The position numbers and the translations under genes are program-made. Under the pieces are notes generated by a model. That model was not told where the DNA came from, did no database searches, and was given only the letters and a program-made list of their open reading frames with translations. Below are positions 32,839 through 42,560 of a DNA stretch of 64,000 bases, piece by piece. The stretch is taken from assembly GCF_014133895.1 (NCBI RefSeq), contig NC_050729.1, positions 434,001 to 498,000 on the forward strand, given 5' to 3'. This DNA is from Torulaspora globosa (Eukaryota > Ascomycota > Saccharomycetes > Saccharomycetales > Saccharomycetaceae). The first letter of the stretch is position 1, and every line of letters starts with the position of its first letter.

Positions 32839-35800
32839 TCAGTAGCCGCCTCTGCTTCTATTGCTGTTCGACTTCAGTAAGGTCTTGAAACCGTTGCATA
32901 ACTGAATGACGCTAGGGTAATTGTAATTAACGAGGAAGAAGCCTGTGTGCGTCAGCTTCACGTTCCAAGTGTAAAGCTTGCTTTGTGCATTTAGTTTGAA
33001 CATCAGGTAGAACCAGCCAGGGTTGCTATAGTTAAAACAGAAATAATAAACCGATCTGTTCGGGTTGACCTTAGAGTAATCCTCAACGAACTTTATCACT
33101 TCCTTCTTGTTCCCACGTTTGAACTTTTCATTGGAGGTGATCTCGTTCAGCAGTCTCACTTTGTTTTGTAAGTACTCGACGATGATCTGATCTAGATCGT
33201 GATATCTTTGGTTTTCAACAACTAGCACTCTCCCCAGAGCCAGGGGATTCTCCTTTTCAAGCTCCTGGATATCGATATGCTGAAATAAATCTTTATCCAG
33301 CTTCCATGTGATGACCAAATGGTCATCACCTCGACTGGATTGTCTGATGACGAAATCACCACGTTCTTTACTTCTTAGATAGTCCTCGGCCTGCTTGCCG
33401 TTGAACGGAACGTAGTAAGGATGGTTGATCACACGATGAGTTCTCTTGGCACGAGCCTCTGCCATTGTTATCTTCTTCTCTTCCTCGGAGTCTTCGAGCT
33501 CCTGCTTTAGATCCCAGATTGAGGGATCTTTGCTGTAATTGACTGGGACGAATTGGTGCTTCACATCATGCTCCAGCAAGGATACTTCCGCGGTAATATT
33601 CTCGTAGTCGATGAAGACAACCTTGGAAGGATAGGTCTTACCTATCTCGTAAATGTCTCCGGGGGGGCGTTTATACTGTGCTCCTGCGTGACGTTGTGCA
33701 TTAACAATGCATTCCACAAGCGAGTTCGTGACACAAATGACATCGTTGTGTCTGAACCTCTCGACCCTGACAGGTACAATGGCACCCTTGAAGAAAGTTT
33801 TCTCGTTTTCTCCAGTAAGACTTTGGAAAATCTCTTCTCCATGCAGAGGGTGGAAATCATTCCTCAATTCTTCAAATCCATCTAAAAGCTCCAAAACTAT
33901 CGTATTCAAGTTATTCAGCTTTCTTTGTCCAGTATTCTTCTCAAGCTCTTCCGCGTATGATTCCAAGTTCAATGATTCCAACTTCGATCTGCGGTCGGGA
34001 TCCTCTCGTAGGATTTCGATAAATTCGCTCATTGTTCCTTGCTCTTCCTTTTCTGCAATTGCATCAGGATCGTATTCAAGAGCATCAGCAGCAACCTTGG
34101 TAGCCAGATGATAGTCTTCAGGGTGGATTCTAGTACTATCCAGCTGATCATGCTCCAGATCCTCGTACTTTTGCCTCTTTTCATTCCACGAAATATACAA
34201 GAAACCAGCCGCATTCATGAAGATCGTTTTGTGTAGAATATTGTGAGTGATTAACTGCTGGCGAGCCAGTAGCGGTTCGTTTAATCTTTGCAAAGATTCA
34301 AGGAAGTCGATAGCTTTACGCTTACCAAACCCTGAAATGAATTTCAAGCAGCGAGCGTAATAAGGGTTATCCGTAGCCCTGTTGACCTCGACGCCAACTA
34401 GATTAACGATATCAACGAAAGCTGTTTCCAGTGCTTTCAAGAACTTCTCTCTTGGCAACAAAGTCTGATGCGGATGAACTGCCAATGAACCCAACTCTTC
34501 GGCAGAAAGATTAGCGTACTCGTTTAGAGGCGAGTGCATATAGCGTCCAAGTGCGATACAATATTTCACAAGAGGTGGCTTGTTTGGAAATTCTTGACTT
34601 GCTCGTTCAGAGTTCTGATAGCGAACCGCAACCTCATCCTCAACGTAAATTATTGGAATTGCGTGTCCTCTGCTATCAACCACTTGCTTCTTATGGATAA
34701 TTTCCTGTAATCTCTTATAGAATTTTTGGGTTTTTGGATTAGGCCCGTTAATTCCTAGGGCATTTGGCTGACAGCTTTGAATGATTTCGTCTAGCGTATC
34801 TTCAAACTTTTCGGGGTTTGATCTGTCGAATGGATTGTCAACAATCTTATAGTCCCTAACGTATTCGCCCTTGCGGTTTAAGAAGACTGCAATTATGGCA
34901 TCAGCTCCAAATCTACCCTGACCACAGGTCAATGTCAAAACTTTTGGAACTTTTGGATCTTTGCTGTTTGGAATGAATGGAGCCTGATCAAGCTTCGTCA
35001 TAAATTTATGTCTGATAGTCTTTGCCACCAGCTTCTCACAAGTCTTGGATAAATCGTCTTTTATCTCACGAGAGATATCTGAGAAAATTTGATCCATTGC
35101 TCGATTAAAGGTTGATTTACGGAAGTTATTCCATTCTGTTGCCAGCTGAGATGTATTAGTGGTCTCCAAGGCTATTTGAAACATGTGATCCACGTATTGA
35201 GACTGTGACGACATGTGTAACCTCACGTTAAGAAGATTCAAAGATTCAGCCTCCAGCATACGCAAAAACACGTCCGGGTCTCTTCTGAAATGTTGGGGGG
35301 TTCTGTTAATAGCATACTTGATATCCTCATATACTGAACCCTTTTGAATCTCTCTTTTCCCCTTTGATGTCAATACCACATCTGCTAAGTAATATTTGTA
35401 AAAATCTGACCTGACTTTTTCTCTGACCTTAGTATTCTTCGCTATTTCAAGCGCATAGTACTTCTTCACCGTGTCAAGCGCCAGATCGGTATTGGAAGTA
35501 AATACCTGCAGATCGGCGCTATTGGCACTCAATATACTTTTAATAACTTCATGTGGGGTCAAATCTGGGTGATCCACGGGGACATGTATTTGATGCTGTG
35601 AACTAATGTTCTCACCTACCTGCTCGGCACTAATACCAATATCACTAATAGCTTGGTAAAGAGCACTTGACTTGAACTTCTCATAACTGGAATTTTTCAA
35701 GTGCTTCCTACCTGAATTCCTTGCCACAAAGTCGTTAATATCATGCGCATATTTGAACTCAACGAAGTTGTAAATATCTTGCAGAGAATTCAATTCGGCT

Positions 35801-37191
35801 GTGGAACCTGTCGTTTGATTCTTGAAGTAATCGTCCACGATCGGATCGCTTATATCCAATTCGTGGTAGAAACTCTTCACATATTCTCTTTTATAAATCA
35901 AACTGTGAAACTCAATATCCAGACTGACAATTTCCCACAAGTCATCTTCAGTTAAAACAAAGCCATCTTTGTCCCTGGAGGATATGTAGTTACGACGATA
36001 AGCATAGATGAAAGGTACTTCCAAGTTTTCTTGTGAAATGAATTTTATAGCATTACCAATACATTCCTTGAATTCTGTCAAATCGTAGGATGGATCGAAG
36101 TTCTTCTCAACAGATATCTTGTCGCTTATCCAGTTCTTCTCTAAGTCCTGGTCTTCAGCGGTAAGTTCATTATAATTTGATAGACCTGCTCTCAACTCCT
36201 GATATCTCTCTGGAATGTCAGCCCTTCTAATAACCATATCCTCATCAGTCATCAGGTTTCGCTTTAAATCTTGAAGATCATAGATATCTTGAAGTGTTAT
36301 TTTCTTCTTTCCAGTCCTGGCGTCATCCCTATCTTCTCCCTCGTCATCTGGGACAACTTCATTCGCGGTACCTTGATCGAGCTCTTCATTTTCTATCTCC
36401 AAGGCCCAGTCGTAGTCGTGTCCATCACCAAAGATATCGTACATTTCATCTATCTTGTCCGAAGACAATCCTGTCACCTGAACCGGCTGCTTCATTCTGT
36501 GTTCTCGAAGCAGCTTTCTTTCCTGAATTCTTTGCTGCCTTGTTTCTTCATCTTCGTCTGAAAACTCATCTTCCTCAATGAAGTCATCTAGTTCATCCAT
36601 CACAGCACCTTTACTTGCTCTGTGGTCTCTCCCGTCATCCAAGGCTTCGCCTTCAAGATGGCGATCGCGAGCTCCTCTTTCGTTATTCGCCATGCCTTCA
36701 TCTTCTTCTTCTTCATCCGAGAAAAAGTCTTCTAGTTTGGAATTTGAATCCCCTCTTGATGGCGCCGTACCACTGGATTCTTCATTATGAGCTTCTTCGT
36801 CGCCCGCTCTTTTCAATCGCTTCAACTTCCCAGCGATCGGTGTTATTGTACTTCGTTTGACGCCCGCATTTTCCATAAGCAGGTCGAGATCATCCTCAGA
36901 GAGTCTATCCTCTTCTTCTTCCTCTCTGGCCCTTCTCTTGTGCTTTTTCCTCCTCTTCGACGCAGTACCTTCCAGGGTTTCATCCTCTTCATCGTCAACA
37001 ATAAACCCTTCCTTGATCTTCTTCGCTTCTTCCTCATCCTCTTCTAAATCTTCATCTTCCTCAGACGAATCAAACACATCCTCGCCTTCCTCTTCGTCGC
37101 TAGGCGGTTTGTCATCGATGATTCCATTGGATATCAACTCTTCATCTCTCACAGCTGCCCCCTCCCTGGCATCATTTGTAGGGTCGGACAT
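32839..37191 (-). CDS. SPT6: Transcription elongation factor and histone chaperone Spt6
   Basis: Orthologue of Spt6 (YGR116W, 1451 aa; 1450 here). The N-terminus is very acidic (residues 1-230), including the segment that binds Spn1 and nucleosomes. The core has the Tex-like helix-turn-helix, YqgF, helix-hairpin-helix and death-like domains ([36 protein letters not shown]), then an S1 domain. A tandem SH2 unit at the C-terminus begins [13 protein letters not shown] and binds the Rpb1 linker. The start is the ATG at 37191. Its partner SPN1 is also in this window. Confidence 0.97.
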   Translation of the reverse strand: MSDPTNDAREGAAVRDEELISNGIIDDKPPSDEEEGEDVFDSSEEDEDLEEDEEEAKKIKEGFIVDDEEDETLEGTASKRRKKHKRRAREEEEEDRLSEDDLDLLMENAGVKRSTITPIAGKLKRLKRAGDEEAHNEESSGTAPSRGDSNSKLEDFFSDEEEEDEGMANNERGARDRHLEGEALDDGRDHRASKGAVMDELDDFIEEDEFSDEDEETRQQRIQERKLLREHRMKQPVQVTGLSSDKIDEMYDIFGDGHDYDWALEIENEELDQGTANEVVPDDEGEDRDDARTGKKKITLQDIYDLQDLKRNLMTDEDMVIRRADIPERYQELRAGLSNYNELTAEDQDLEKNWISDKISVEKNFDPSYDLTEFKECIGNAIKFISQENLEVPFIYAYRRNYISSRDKDGFVLTEDDLWEIVSLDIEFHSLIYKREYVKSFYHELDISDPIVDDYFKNQTTGSTAELNSLQDIYNFVEFKYAHDINDFVARNSGRKHLKNSSYEKFKSSALYQAISDIGISAEQVGENISSQHQIHVPVDHPDLTPHEVIKSILSANSADLQVFTSNTDLALDTVKKYYALEIAKNTKVREKVRSDFYKYYLADVVLTSKGKREIQKGSVYEDIKYAINRTPQHFRRDPDVFLRMLEAESLNLLNVRLHMSSQSQYVDHMFQIALETTNTSQLATEWNNFRKSTFNRAMDQIFSDISREIKDDLSKTCEKLVAKTIRHKFMTKLDQAPFIPNSKDPKVPKVLTLTCGQGRFGADAIIAVFLNRKGEYVRDYKIVDNPFDRSNPEKFEDTLDEIIQSCQPNALGINGPNPKTQKFYKRLQEIIHKKQVVDSRGHAIPIIYVEDEVAVRYQNSERASQEFPNKPPLVKYCIALGRYMHSPLNEYANLSAEELGSLAVHPHQTLLPREKFLKALETAFVDIVNLVGVEVNRATDNPYYARCLKFISGFGKRKAIDFLESLQRLNEPLLARQQLITHNILHKTIFMNAAGFLYISWNEKRQKYEDLEHDQLDSTRIHPEDYHLATKVAADALEYDPDAIAEKEEQGTMSEFIEILREDPDRRSKLESLNLESYAEELEKNTGQRKLNNLNTIVLELLDGFEELRNDFHPLHGEEIFQSLTGENEKTFFKGAIVPVRVERFRHNDVICVTNSLVECIVNAQRHAGAQYKRPPGDIYEIGKTYPSKVVFIDYENITAEVSLLEHDVKHQFVPVNYSKDPSIWDLKQELEDSEEEKKITMAEARAKRTHRVINHPYYVPFNGKQAEDYLRSKERGDFVIRQSSRGDDHLVITWKLDKDLFQHIDIQELEKENPLALGRVLVVENQRYHDLDQIIVEYLQNKVRLLNEITSNEKFKRGNKKEVIKFVEDYSKVNPNRSVYYFCFNYSNPGWFYLMFKLNAQSKLYTWNVKLTHTGFFLVNYNYPSVIQLCNGFKTLLKSNSNRSRGGY

Positions 37192-37485
37192 CAAAACCAG
37201 TTTGCCGAAATGCTACTACAACAGGCCAGTAAAACGCTACTGAATACGCTCTTTGTATCACCACGACTGTTATTAAAGTATTGTTCATCATCCACTAAGG
37301 TGACGACGTCTGAACTTTTTTCAGTTTCTTCGTTCATGACGATATCTTATTCCATACTTATGAGACCAGATTATCAACTAGTTTGAACCGGTAATACTTA
37401 CAAAGACGTTTAGATAGGCCCTCTTTTAGCGGTTCTATGCTATCTGTAGATTAAATTTTTTATAAACCTAGCCATTACATTATCA
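37192..37485. other. Intergenic region between SPT6 start and CTR1 stop
   Basis: This 294-bp stretch must hold the SPT6 promoter and the CTR1 3' end, since both genes run on the minus strand. No clear motif was recognised. Confidence 0.4.
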
Positions 37486-38424
37486 TTATTGAAACTTCTC
37501 GGCTGGCATCAAATTGGAGTCCATGTTACCGGCTTGTTCTTGTAATTTTGAGCTCTCCAGGATGTTCGTCTCTATGTTTCTTTCATCCTCCTCTGCCTTT
37601 TCAGTGCAGCAGCATTTAGGCTCCGCAGCAACAGGAGGGCAGCAACCTTTTTCGTTTTGATCTTTATCTTGAATTCGAGTACCTTGATCATCGGAAGTCA
37701 CCGTAGCTACCTCTGCATCTGCCCATTCATGTCTGCCGCATTGGCAATCTCCGGTACCTGGACACGTGGTCGTCTTCTTAATCTCTCTTTGTATGTCCCA
37801 TCTTTTCAACATGCATATCTTGCATCTATTAAAGAAGACTTCAGCAAATGTCAAACCTGTGATAACCGCGAAGACATAGGTCAGGACGAATGACATGGCT
37901 GCAAGCATGAGCATATAGATTATCATCGTTGCTGTGAAAGTCAATAATGCTCTAATGAGGTCGTGGAACAAATCGATCAGCGACGGACTGAATACGTCAA
38001 ACATGAAGTTTGGGATCTTGGGAAGAGTTTGCACGTCGAAACCAGCATCAGCATAGTAGTCCTTACCACCGGATTCCCGTACATTATTTGTCTCCTTCGC
38101 AACTTGTAAAGTACTGTATTTGTTGGTCTTATTCCACCTCTTGAACCAATGCACTTCCAAGCACCAGCTCACAAACAGTAGGAACTTGTACACAAATGCG
38201 GCCACCACTATCAGCAAGAAAATACCAAATGCCTTGCCTCTTGTGTCGGCAGACAAGTGCTGAAAGAGAACGGGATAATGCCTATAAGTTGGAGTCAGAT
38301 AGTAATTCATACCCATATCCATTCCGGACATAGAACCCGAGCCACTCGCAGATGTACTGCTAGCCATTGGCATCGAACTTGTCATGCTAGGCATGCTAGT
38401 CGTTGAACCCATATCCATATTCAT
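37486..38424 (-). CDS. CTR1: High-affinity plasma-membrane copper transporter Ctr1
   Basis: Orthologue of Ctr1 (YPR124W, 406 aa; 312 here). The N-terminal extracellular part is Met/Ser-rich, with copper-binding Mets clusters (MNMDMGS, MPSM, SGMDMGM). Three membrane helices follow: the first is FGIFLLIVVAAFVYKFLLFV near 65-88. The second carries the MxxxM selectivity motif (MLAAM), and the third is close behind it. The cytosolic tail is Cys-rich, with CPGTGDCQCGRH, GCCPP and KCCC. The ectodomain is shorter than in S. cerevisiae. A Mac1-type copper element lies 135 bp upstream. Confidence 0.93.
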   Translation of the reverse strand: MNMDMGSTTSMPSMTSSMPMASSTSASGSGSMSGMDMGMNYYLTPTYRHYPVLFQHLSADTRGKAFGIFLLIVVAAFVYKFLLFVSWCLEVHWFKRWNKTNKYSTLQVAKETNNVRESGGKDYYADAGFDVQTLPKIPNFMFDVFSPSLIDLFHDLIRALLTFTATMIIYMLMLAAMSFVLTYVFAVITGLTFAEVFFNRCKICMLKRWDIQREIKKTTTCPGTGDCQCGRHEWADAEVATVTSDDQGTRIQDKDQNEKGCCPPVAAEPKCCCTEKAEEDERNIETNILESSKLQEQAGNMDSNLMPAEKFQ

Positions 38425-38558
38425 TTTTCTCTAGCTTCACTCTGAACATTTAACAGCTCCAGATCTCTTTAGTGTCCGATATCGCACCCTCTTATATACC
38501 AGTGACAACTCGTCGTTCATCGCTCATTAAGCGCATCTAGGCGTGCATTTTCTCGATT

Positions 38559-38566
38559 TTTGCTCA
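38559..38566 (+). promoter_or_regulatory. Mac1 copper-response element upstream of CTR1
   Basis: TTTGCTCA matches the CuRE consensus TTTGC(T/G)C(A/G) exactly. It lies about 135 bp before the CTR1 start. S. cerevisiae CTR1 has a pair of such sites; I see only one perfect copy here. Confidence 0.55.
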
Positions 38567-38607
38567 ACTTCTCGAGCATTTCAGCTTTGTGAAGCCTTTC
38601 GGTATAG

Positions 38608-38615
38608 GTCACGTG
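38608..38615 (+). promoter_or_regulatory. Cbf1-type E-box in the DAM1-CTR1 gap
   Basis: GTCACGTG matches RTCACRTG. It sits in the 225-bp gap between the DAM1 stop and the CTR1 start, so if functional it would act on CTR1. Confidence 0.4.
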
Positions 38616-38649
38616 CTCACCGCTTGAACTGGCTACTGAACAGCGGTTG

Positions 38650-39651
38650 TCACCTGAAAGGAGGTCTAACGGTTGCGGATCCTTGTCTCCGGCTCTCTTG
38701 GGTTGAGGTGGTCCTTGCATTTGCAAGAGTTTGGTTCCTTGACTGCGACGGGACACGAATTGCATTTCCCTGCGTCCGGGCAGACTTGAACGGCGATGAG
38801 TTTGTGAGCACTCGAGTAGCACCACCACCTAGAGATAACCTGCTCCTCTTTTGCATTCCAGTGCTAAAATTGGGATCCTGATTTGCTGCAGCGTCGGAAG
38901 TCGACGATATGCTGTTTCTTATCGTATGCAGTATGGATTTTCGCCGCAGTCTGCTGGAATGACGGGATTCGGATTTGCTTACCCCTCTCTGATGAGGCCT
39001 TGAGAACTCCATCGTCGGATTGGAGACGAAGGACGCCTCACTGTTGGCTACCTCGTCTTCTTCATCATCATCCAATCTCTGCGTTGCGATCAATCTTCGT
39101 TGATTGGGTCTGCGTATCTGAGTAGCGGGATGAGCAGGTCGTACAAATTGTGTATTCTTGGTATTGTCTTCGGATGGCTTCTTGTCTTGGTTTTTAAGCT
39201 GCTCAAGCTGTTCCAGTAGCAGATCTTTCTCTGCCGCCAGAGATTCCAGGCGCTCCAACACATTCAACTCTCCTGCAATGTCATGCGACACATACGGGAA
39301 GTCGACACACCACGAATTGCACATTAAGCCGTAGAGTAAGGCGCCAAGAGACTCGTTGAAGTCAACAAGACTCTCATGAATGAAATTGAGCTGCGTGAAA
39401 TTGGCATCCAAAGTACTCAGAGAATCGGTGAATTCCCGCACCTGAGGCAAAATATACGCCTTGAGCATATCTTCTTCTTCTTCGCTGGTTCCACTGATGG
39501 CTATTGAGCGGTTACCCCCGCCTATCGAACCATGGCCATTGTCATTAATGCCAACTAATGATGATCTTCGCGATCCGGAGTTACTTGCAATGGAGAGCCT
39601 GTATTCAGTGGCAGACCTTTTACCACTAATCTTTGGTTTATCCTGGCTCAT
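38650..39651 (-). CDS. DAM1: DASH/Dam1 complex subunit Dam1
   Basis: Orthologue of Dam1 (YGR113W, 343 aa; 333 here from the ATG at 39651). It is the ring component that couples kinetochores to microtubules and is the main Ipl1/Aurora B target. The N-terminus has SATEYRLSIAS and SRRSSL, the latter matching the Ipl1 consensus around Ser20 of yeast Dam1. The conserved DASH core is LDANFTQLNFIHESLVDFNE followed by LLYGLMCNSWCVDF. A second Ipl1-type region is LRRKSILHTIRNSI, and the protein ends TVRPPFR as in S. cerevisiae. An in-frame extension upstream of the ATG is ignored. Confidence 0.95.
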   Translation of the reverse strand: MSQDKPKISGKRSATEYRLSIASNSGSRRSSLVGINDNGHGSIGGGNRSIAISGTSEEEEDMLKAYILPQVREFTDSLSTLDANFTQLNFIHESLVDFNESLGALLYGLMCNSWCVDFPYVSHDIAGELNVLERLESLAAEKDLLLEQLEQLKNQDKKPSEDNTKNTQFVRPAHPATQIRRPNQRRLIATQRLDDDEEDEVANSEASFVSNPTMEFSRPHQRGVSKSESRHSSRLRRKSILHTIRNSISSTSDAAANQDPNFSTGMQKRSRLSLGGGATRVLTNSSPFKSARTQGNAIRVPSQSRNQTLANARTTSTQESRRQGSATVRPPFR

Positions 39652-39855
39652 AGATATCCCAGATCGGCAGAAAGCGTTCTCTCTGCCGCCCACCACCACT
39701 TTGTTTATCGACGGTTAGTCCAGTCCATTATCGGTTAATCATGATAGCGCGATGATCTCTTCGTCATTCGTGATATCAAATATAGCTAAGGTTTAAAATG
39801 GGCTATTTACAAGTTAAAATGCCACTGCTACTATCAGTTAGGTCGGCTGGTTGAT

Positions 39856-40977
39856 CTACATGTTCCTCTGTGCATGCTCCAACTTTTCTTTCTTTAAAAC
39901 AGCTTGAGAAATGGCTCCTCCCCTTCTATACTTTCTTAGCGCGATCATGAGGAAAATGGTACTGAGAAAAGAGAGACCATACCACGTAATCAAATATTGC
40001 AAATGATTGTTCTTTAGATCAATTTTCGGTTTCTTTCCGATTGGGACACCTGCCTTGATCAATTGCCATTCTCCGAGCTCTGCGGCCGCTGGGGAAGACA
40101 ACTGAAAGCTCGAATTGATCTCTTTATCTGTACTACCGGCATTATTATCTTCCCTCGACCAGAACTTCCACTTGGATTTCTGTTGGGGAGCCATTTGCGC
40201 GGCGCTGCTGTCGGTTTGCTCCCAGTGGTGGTCCTTCAAATCGTAAAGAGCTTGCAAATGTATCGGGGGACATCCTGATACCTTGGTCATTTCGTAGAGA
40301 TCAGGGACTTGCCACAGCCTGGATTCTTTGTCTTGCTTCTCCCATTGGAAAGAGCCACGCTCGCGCGGAACTCTTACAAGACACACGACCTCAACGTTGT
40401 CTCCATCAGGCAACGACAGGTGCCTTAGGTTTCTCGAGTCCGGTGAAATCTTTTCCTCACTAATCCAGCCCCTTTCAATCAGCAATTTTTGGCCATTGTC
40501 CTTTCTTACAAATGGTGTAAAGAGGATATAACCCTTTTGGCCATTCAACACACGAGGACCAACAAACATTTCTTCGTCGTGCTTGAACCTGCCCTTCAGG
40601 ATGATCCTCCGATATTCCCAGTTTTCACACATGTCGGCAGTGAAGCTCTTGGGCAACGGCACTGGCTTGTATGCCAACCGGCTTTCACAGCTGGCTATCA
40701 GCTTGTTCTTCCACTCCAGTCTCTGAACCTGCCAGGTACCTAAATAAAATGCAATCGCCGGCATCGCAAACATTAATCCTAACGCTATTTGACGGCCATA
40801 TCCCTTGCCTCTCGCTTCCTCCTCATTTGGAGTACGAGTGGACCTGATGGGTTTCCAGTCAACTGTTGATGTCTTTACTGTCCTTCTTGGTGCAAAACAG
40901 AATGCATATCTTTGCCTCGTGGCTTCAAATACAGACCTGCAACGCCAGCTGCATATTACCATTCTCTCTGGAACCAT
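39856..40977 (-). CDS. SHY1: Cytochrome oxidase assembly factor Shy1 (Surf1)
   Basis: Orthologue of Shy1 (YGR112W, 389 aa; 373 here), the Surf1 homologue of the mitochondrial inner membrane that helps maturation of Cox1. It has an Arg-rich presequence and TSTVDWKPI as in yeast. Two transmembrane helices flank the intermembrane-space domain: ALGLMFAMPAIAFYLGTW near 67-85, and YGLSFLSTIFLMIALRKY near the C-terminus. Surf1 signature blocks such as GWISEEKISPDSRNL and YLITWYGLS are intact. Confidence 0.95.
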   Translation of the reverse strand: MVPERMVICSWRCRSVFEATRQRYAFCFAPRRTVKTSTVDWKPIRSTRTPNEEEARGKGYGRQIALGLMFAMPAIAFYLGTWQVQRLEWKNKLIASCESRLAYKPVPLPKSFTADMCENWEYRRIILKGRFKHDEEMFVGPRVLNGQKGYILFTPFVRKDNGQKLLIERGWISEEKISPDSRNLRHLSLPDGDNVEVVCLVRVPRERGSFQWEKQDKESRLWQVPDLYEMTKVSGCPPIHLQALYDLKDHHWEQTDSSAAQMAPQQKSKWKFWSREDNNAGSTDKEINSSFQLSSPAAAELGEWQLIKAGVPIGKKPKIDLKNNHLQYLITWYGLSFLSTIFLMIALRKYRRGGAISQAVLKKEKLEHAQRNM

Positions 40978-41154
40978 TGGCAGATGACCTGAGGCTTGCT
41001 ATTGAAAGGCGATTATTCTTATCCACTGCTTGTAACTGTTAATGAATAGCGTGCGCGAGCACCGCTAAATAGGGAATTACCTATATATGCTTGCAATGCC
41101 ACTTAAAGATAGGGAATGTCTATAGATGATTGATCCCGTATATAGTAGAGATGA

Positions 41155-42351
41155 TCAAAACCAACAGAACTTGGTATTATTATCCCATGTAATTTTTTCC
41201 ATTGTGAAGCCTTTTGGAGGTCTCACGGCACTGAGCGACCCATTCTCGACATACAGCTTGCAAGCCTGCTCCATTTCACTAAGCACTGCGTATAGATTTG
41301 GAAAATTTTTGATTGGAATTTCTTCATCCCAAAACACCAGCGATTGCAACCCGCAGGTCTTGATCTCGTTAATCGCATGGCTAATCAGGCGCCGCAAGGT
41401 ATGCTCACAATGAGTGGAGCTTTGATGATCGTCCATGAATATTTTCACGATCACTAGGGAGTTGTCGTTCCAGTTATGATGCCATATAATGTGGCTATTA
41501 TCTTCCAAGGCAACTCCGAATTTCAAATCGTCTTGATGTCTTTTGGTCATGTCCATCAGGAACAAATCACGAACTTGAAACCATTTGTAGATATCAATGT
41601 CTGCCGCCACCGTAAATATAAACTTCTCGGGTGACTCTTCATGCAGCTTCAAGAGCCTGGATTCAAACTGTTTCTTCTGAAGATCAACCAAGTCAGGATA
41701 ATCATCAAACCGCAGAAATCTACCTTTTTCCTTTGGCAGTGTGTCGCAATAACGGTCGAGAAGTACATCAGTTTCTGTGATAACATGAACGGGAACATGC
41801 AAAGATTGATAACCATTTTCGGCATAATACTCTCCGACCTCACTGTAGAGGGTGATCACCGTGTTCTTTACGAAGTCCGGAGCATCAGGCGCTTCGCTGA
41901 GCCTATCAAAGTGCCTGTTTAGACTGTGAATCATCTCTCTTGCATACCCATTGCCTCGATGTTCAGGTGAAGTAAACACCCCACCGATGCAGGCTGTGAG
42001 AATTGGAACTACTTTACCACGAGAACCTGGATGTATCGCATAACCGAGCCGACACAATGCTTCACAACTGGCTACGATTTGGCTAGTAGCACTAGTAGCC
42101 TCCAGTTCCGTGTTCTTTAACACAAAGTACTTCAAACCAAGCAATTCGTGTCCCGGAAACTTCTTTCTCATCTCTGCTGATTCTCCCTTCTTAGCAATGT
42201 CTGAAGAACCCAACAACCGCTCTCTCTCGCAATACTGATCTACTGTCTGCAGTCCCCTCCAAGTTGCAGCATTCTTAGAGTGTGTGTATCGAATGATCTC
42301 GGGATCACTAACCTCTTCAAAGCTCAGTTTGTCATTACTCGAAACAGTCAT
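41155..42351 (-). CDS. YGR111W-like GNAT-family protein (Lyc1-related)
   Basis: Orthologue of the uncharacterised S. cerevisiae YGR111W (400 aa; 398 here). That family resembles the lysine N-acetyltransferase Lyc1 of other yeasts. The GNAT acetyl-CoA-binding part is visible in CIGGVFTSPEHRGNGYAREM, where RGNGYA is the R/Q-x-x-G-x-A pyrophosphate loop. Substrate and role are not known from sequence. It is flanked by SHY1 (YGR112W) and then AXL1, so it keeps the chromosome VII order. Confidence 0.88.
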   Translation of the reverse strand: MTVSSNDKLSFEEVSDPEIIRYTHSKNAATWRGLQTVDQYCERERLLGSSDIAKKGESAEMRKKFPGHELLGLKYFVLKNTELEATSATSQIVASCEALCRLGYAIHPGSRGKVVPILTACIGGVFTSPEHRGNGYAREMIHSLNRHFDRLSEAPDAPDFVKNTVITLYSEVGEYYAENGYQSLHVPVHVITETDVLLDRYCDTLPKEKGRFLRFDDYPDLVDLQKKQFESRLLKLHEESPEKFIFTVAADIDIYKWFQVRDLFLMDMTKRHQDDLKFGVALEDNSHIIWHHNWNDNSLVIVKIFMDDHQSSTHCEHTLRRLISHAINEIKTCGLQSLVFWDEEIPIKNFPNLYAVLSEMEQACKLYVENGSLSAVRPPKGFTMEKITWDNNTKFCWF

Positions 42352-42560
42352 CTTGCCCTGTCTAGCGTTGGGAGCCGGAGAATGGCCATGAATCTGGCGA
42401 GCTCTTCAGGGTCTTTGTGCCTTTTATACTCTTCACTATGACGTTATTTTTTGCCGCGGAATAAAGTCCCATTATCTCTGACTCATCTTGGTGGAAACCA
42501 CCTTTTCTGTATCGACACTTTAGTTAGTTCCGAGCTTCTTTCTAGTGGTTTCGCCCACTT

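Noticed and set aside
36857..37243. Serine-rich + strand ORF opposite the SPT6 N-terminus
   Set aside because: It is the antisense of the acidic (GAA/GAG/GAT-rich) coding region of SPT6. Similar serine- or leucine-rich shadows occur opposite RRP15, NOP7 and SCD6.
38608..38615. CDEI element of a centromere
   Set aside because: GTCACGTG fits CDEI, but there is no AT-rich CDEII of about 80 bp and no CDEIII beside it. It is an ordinary Cbf1/E-box.
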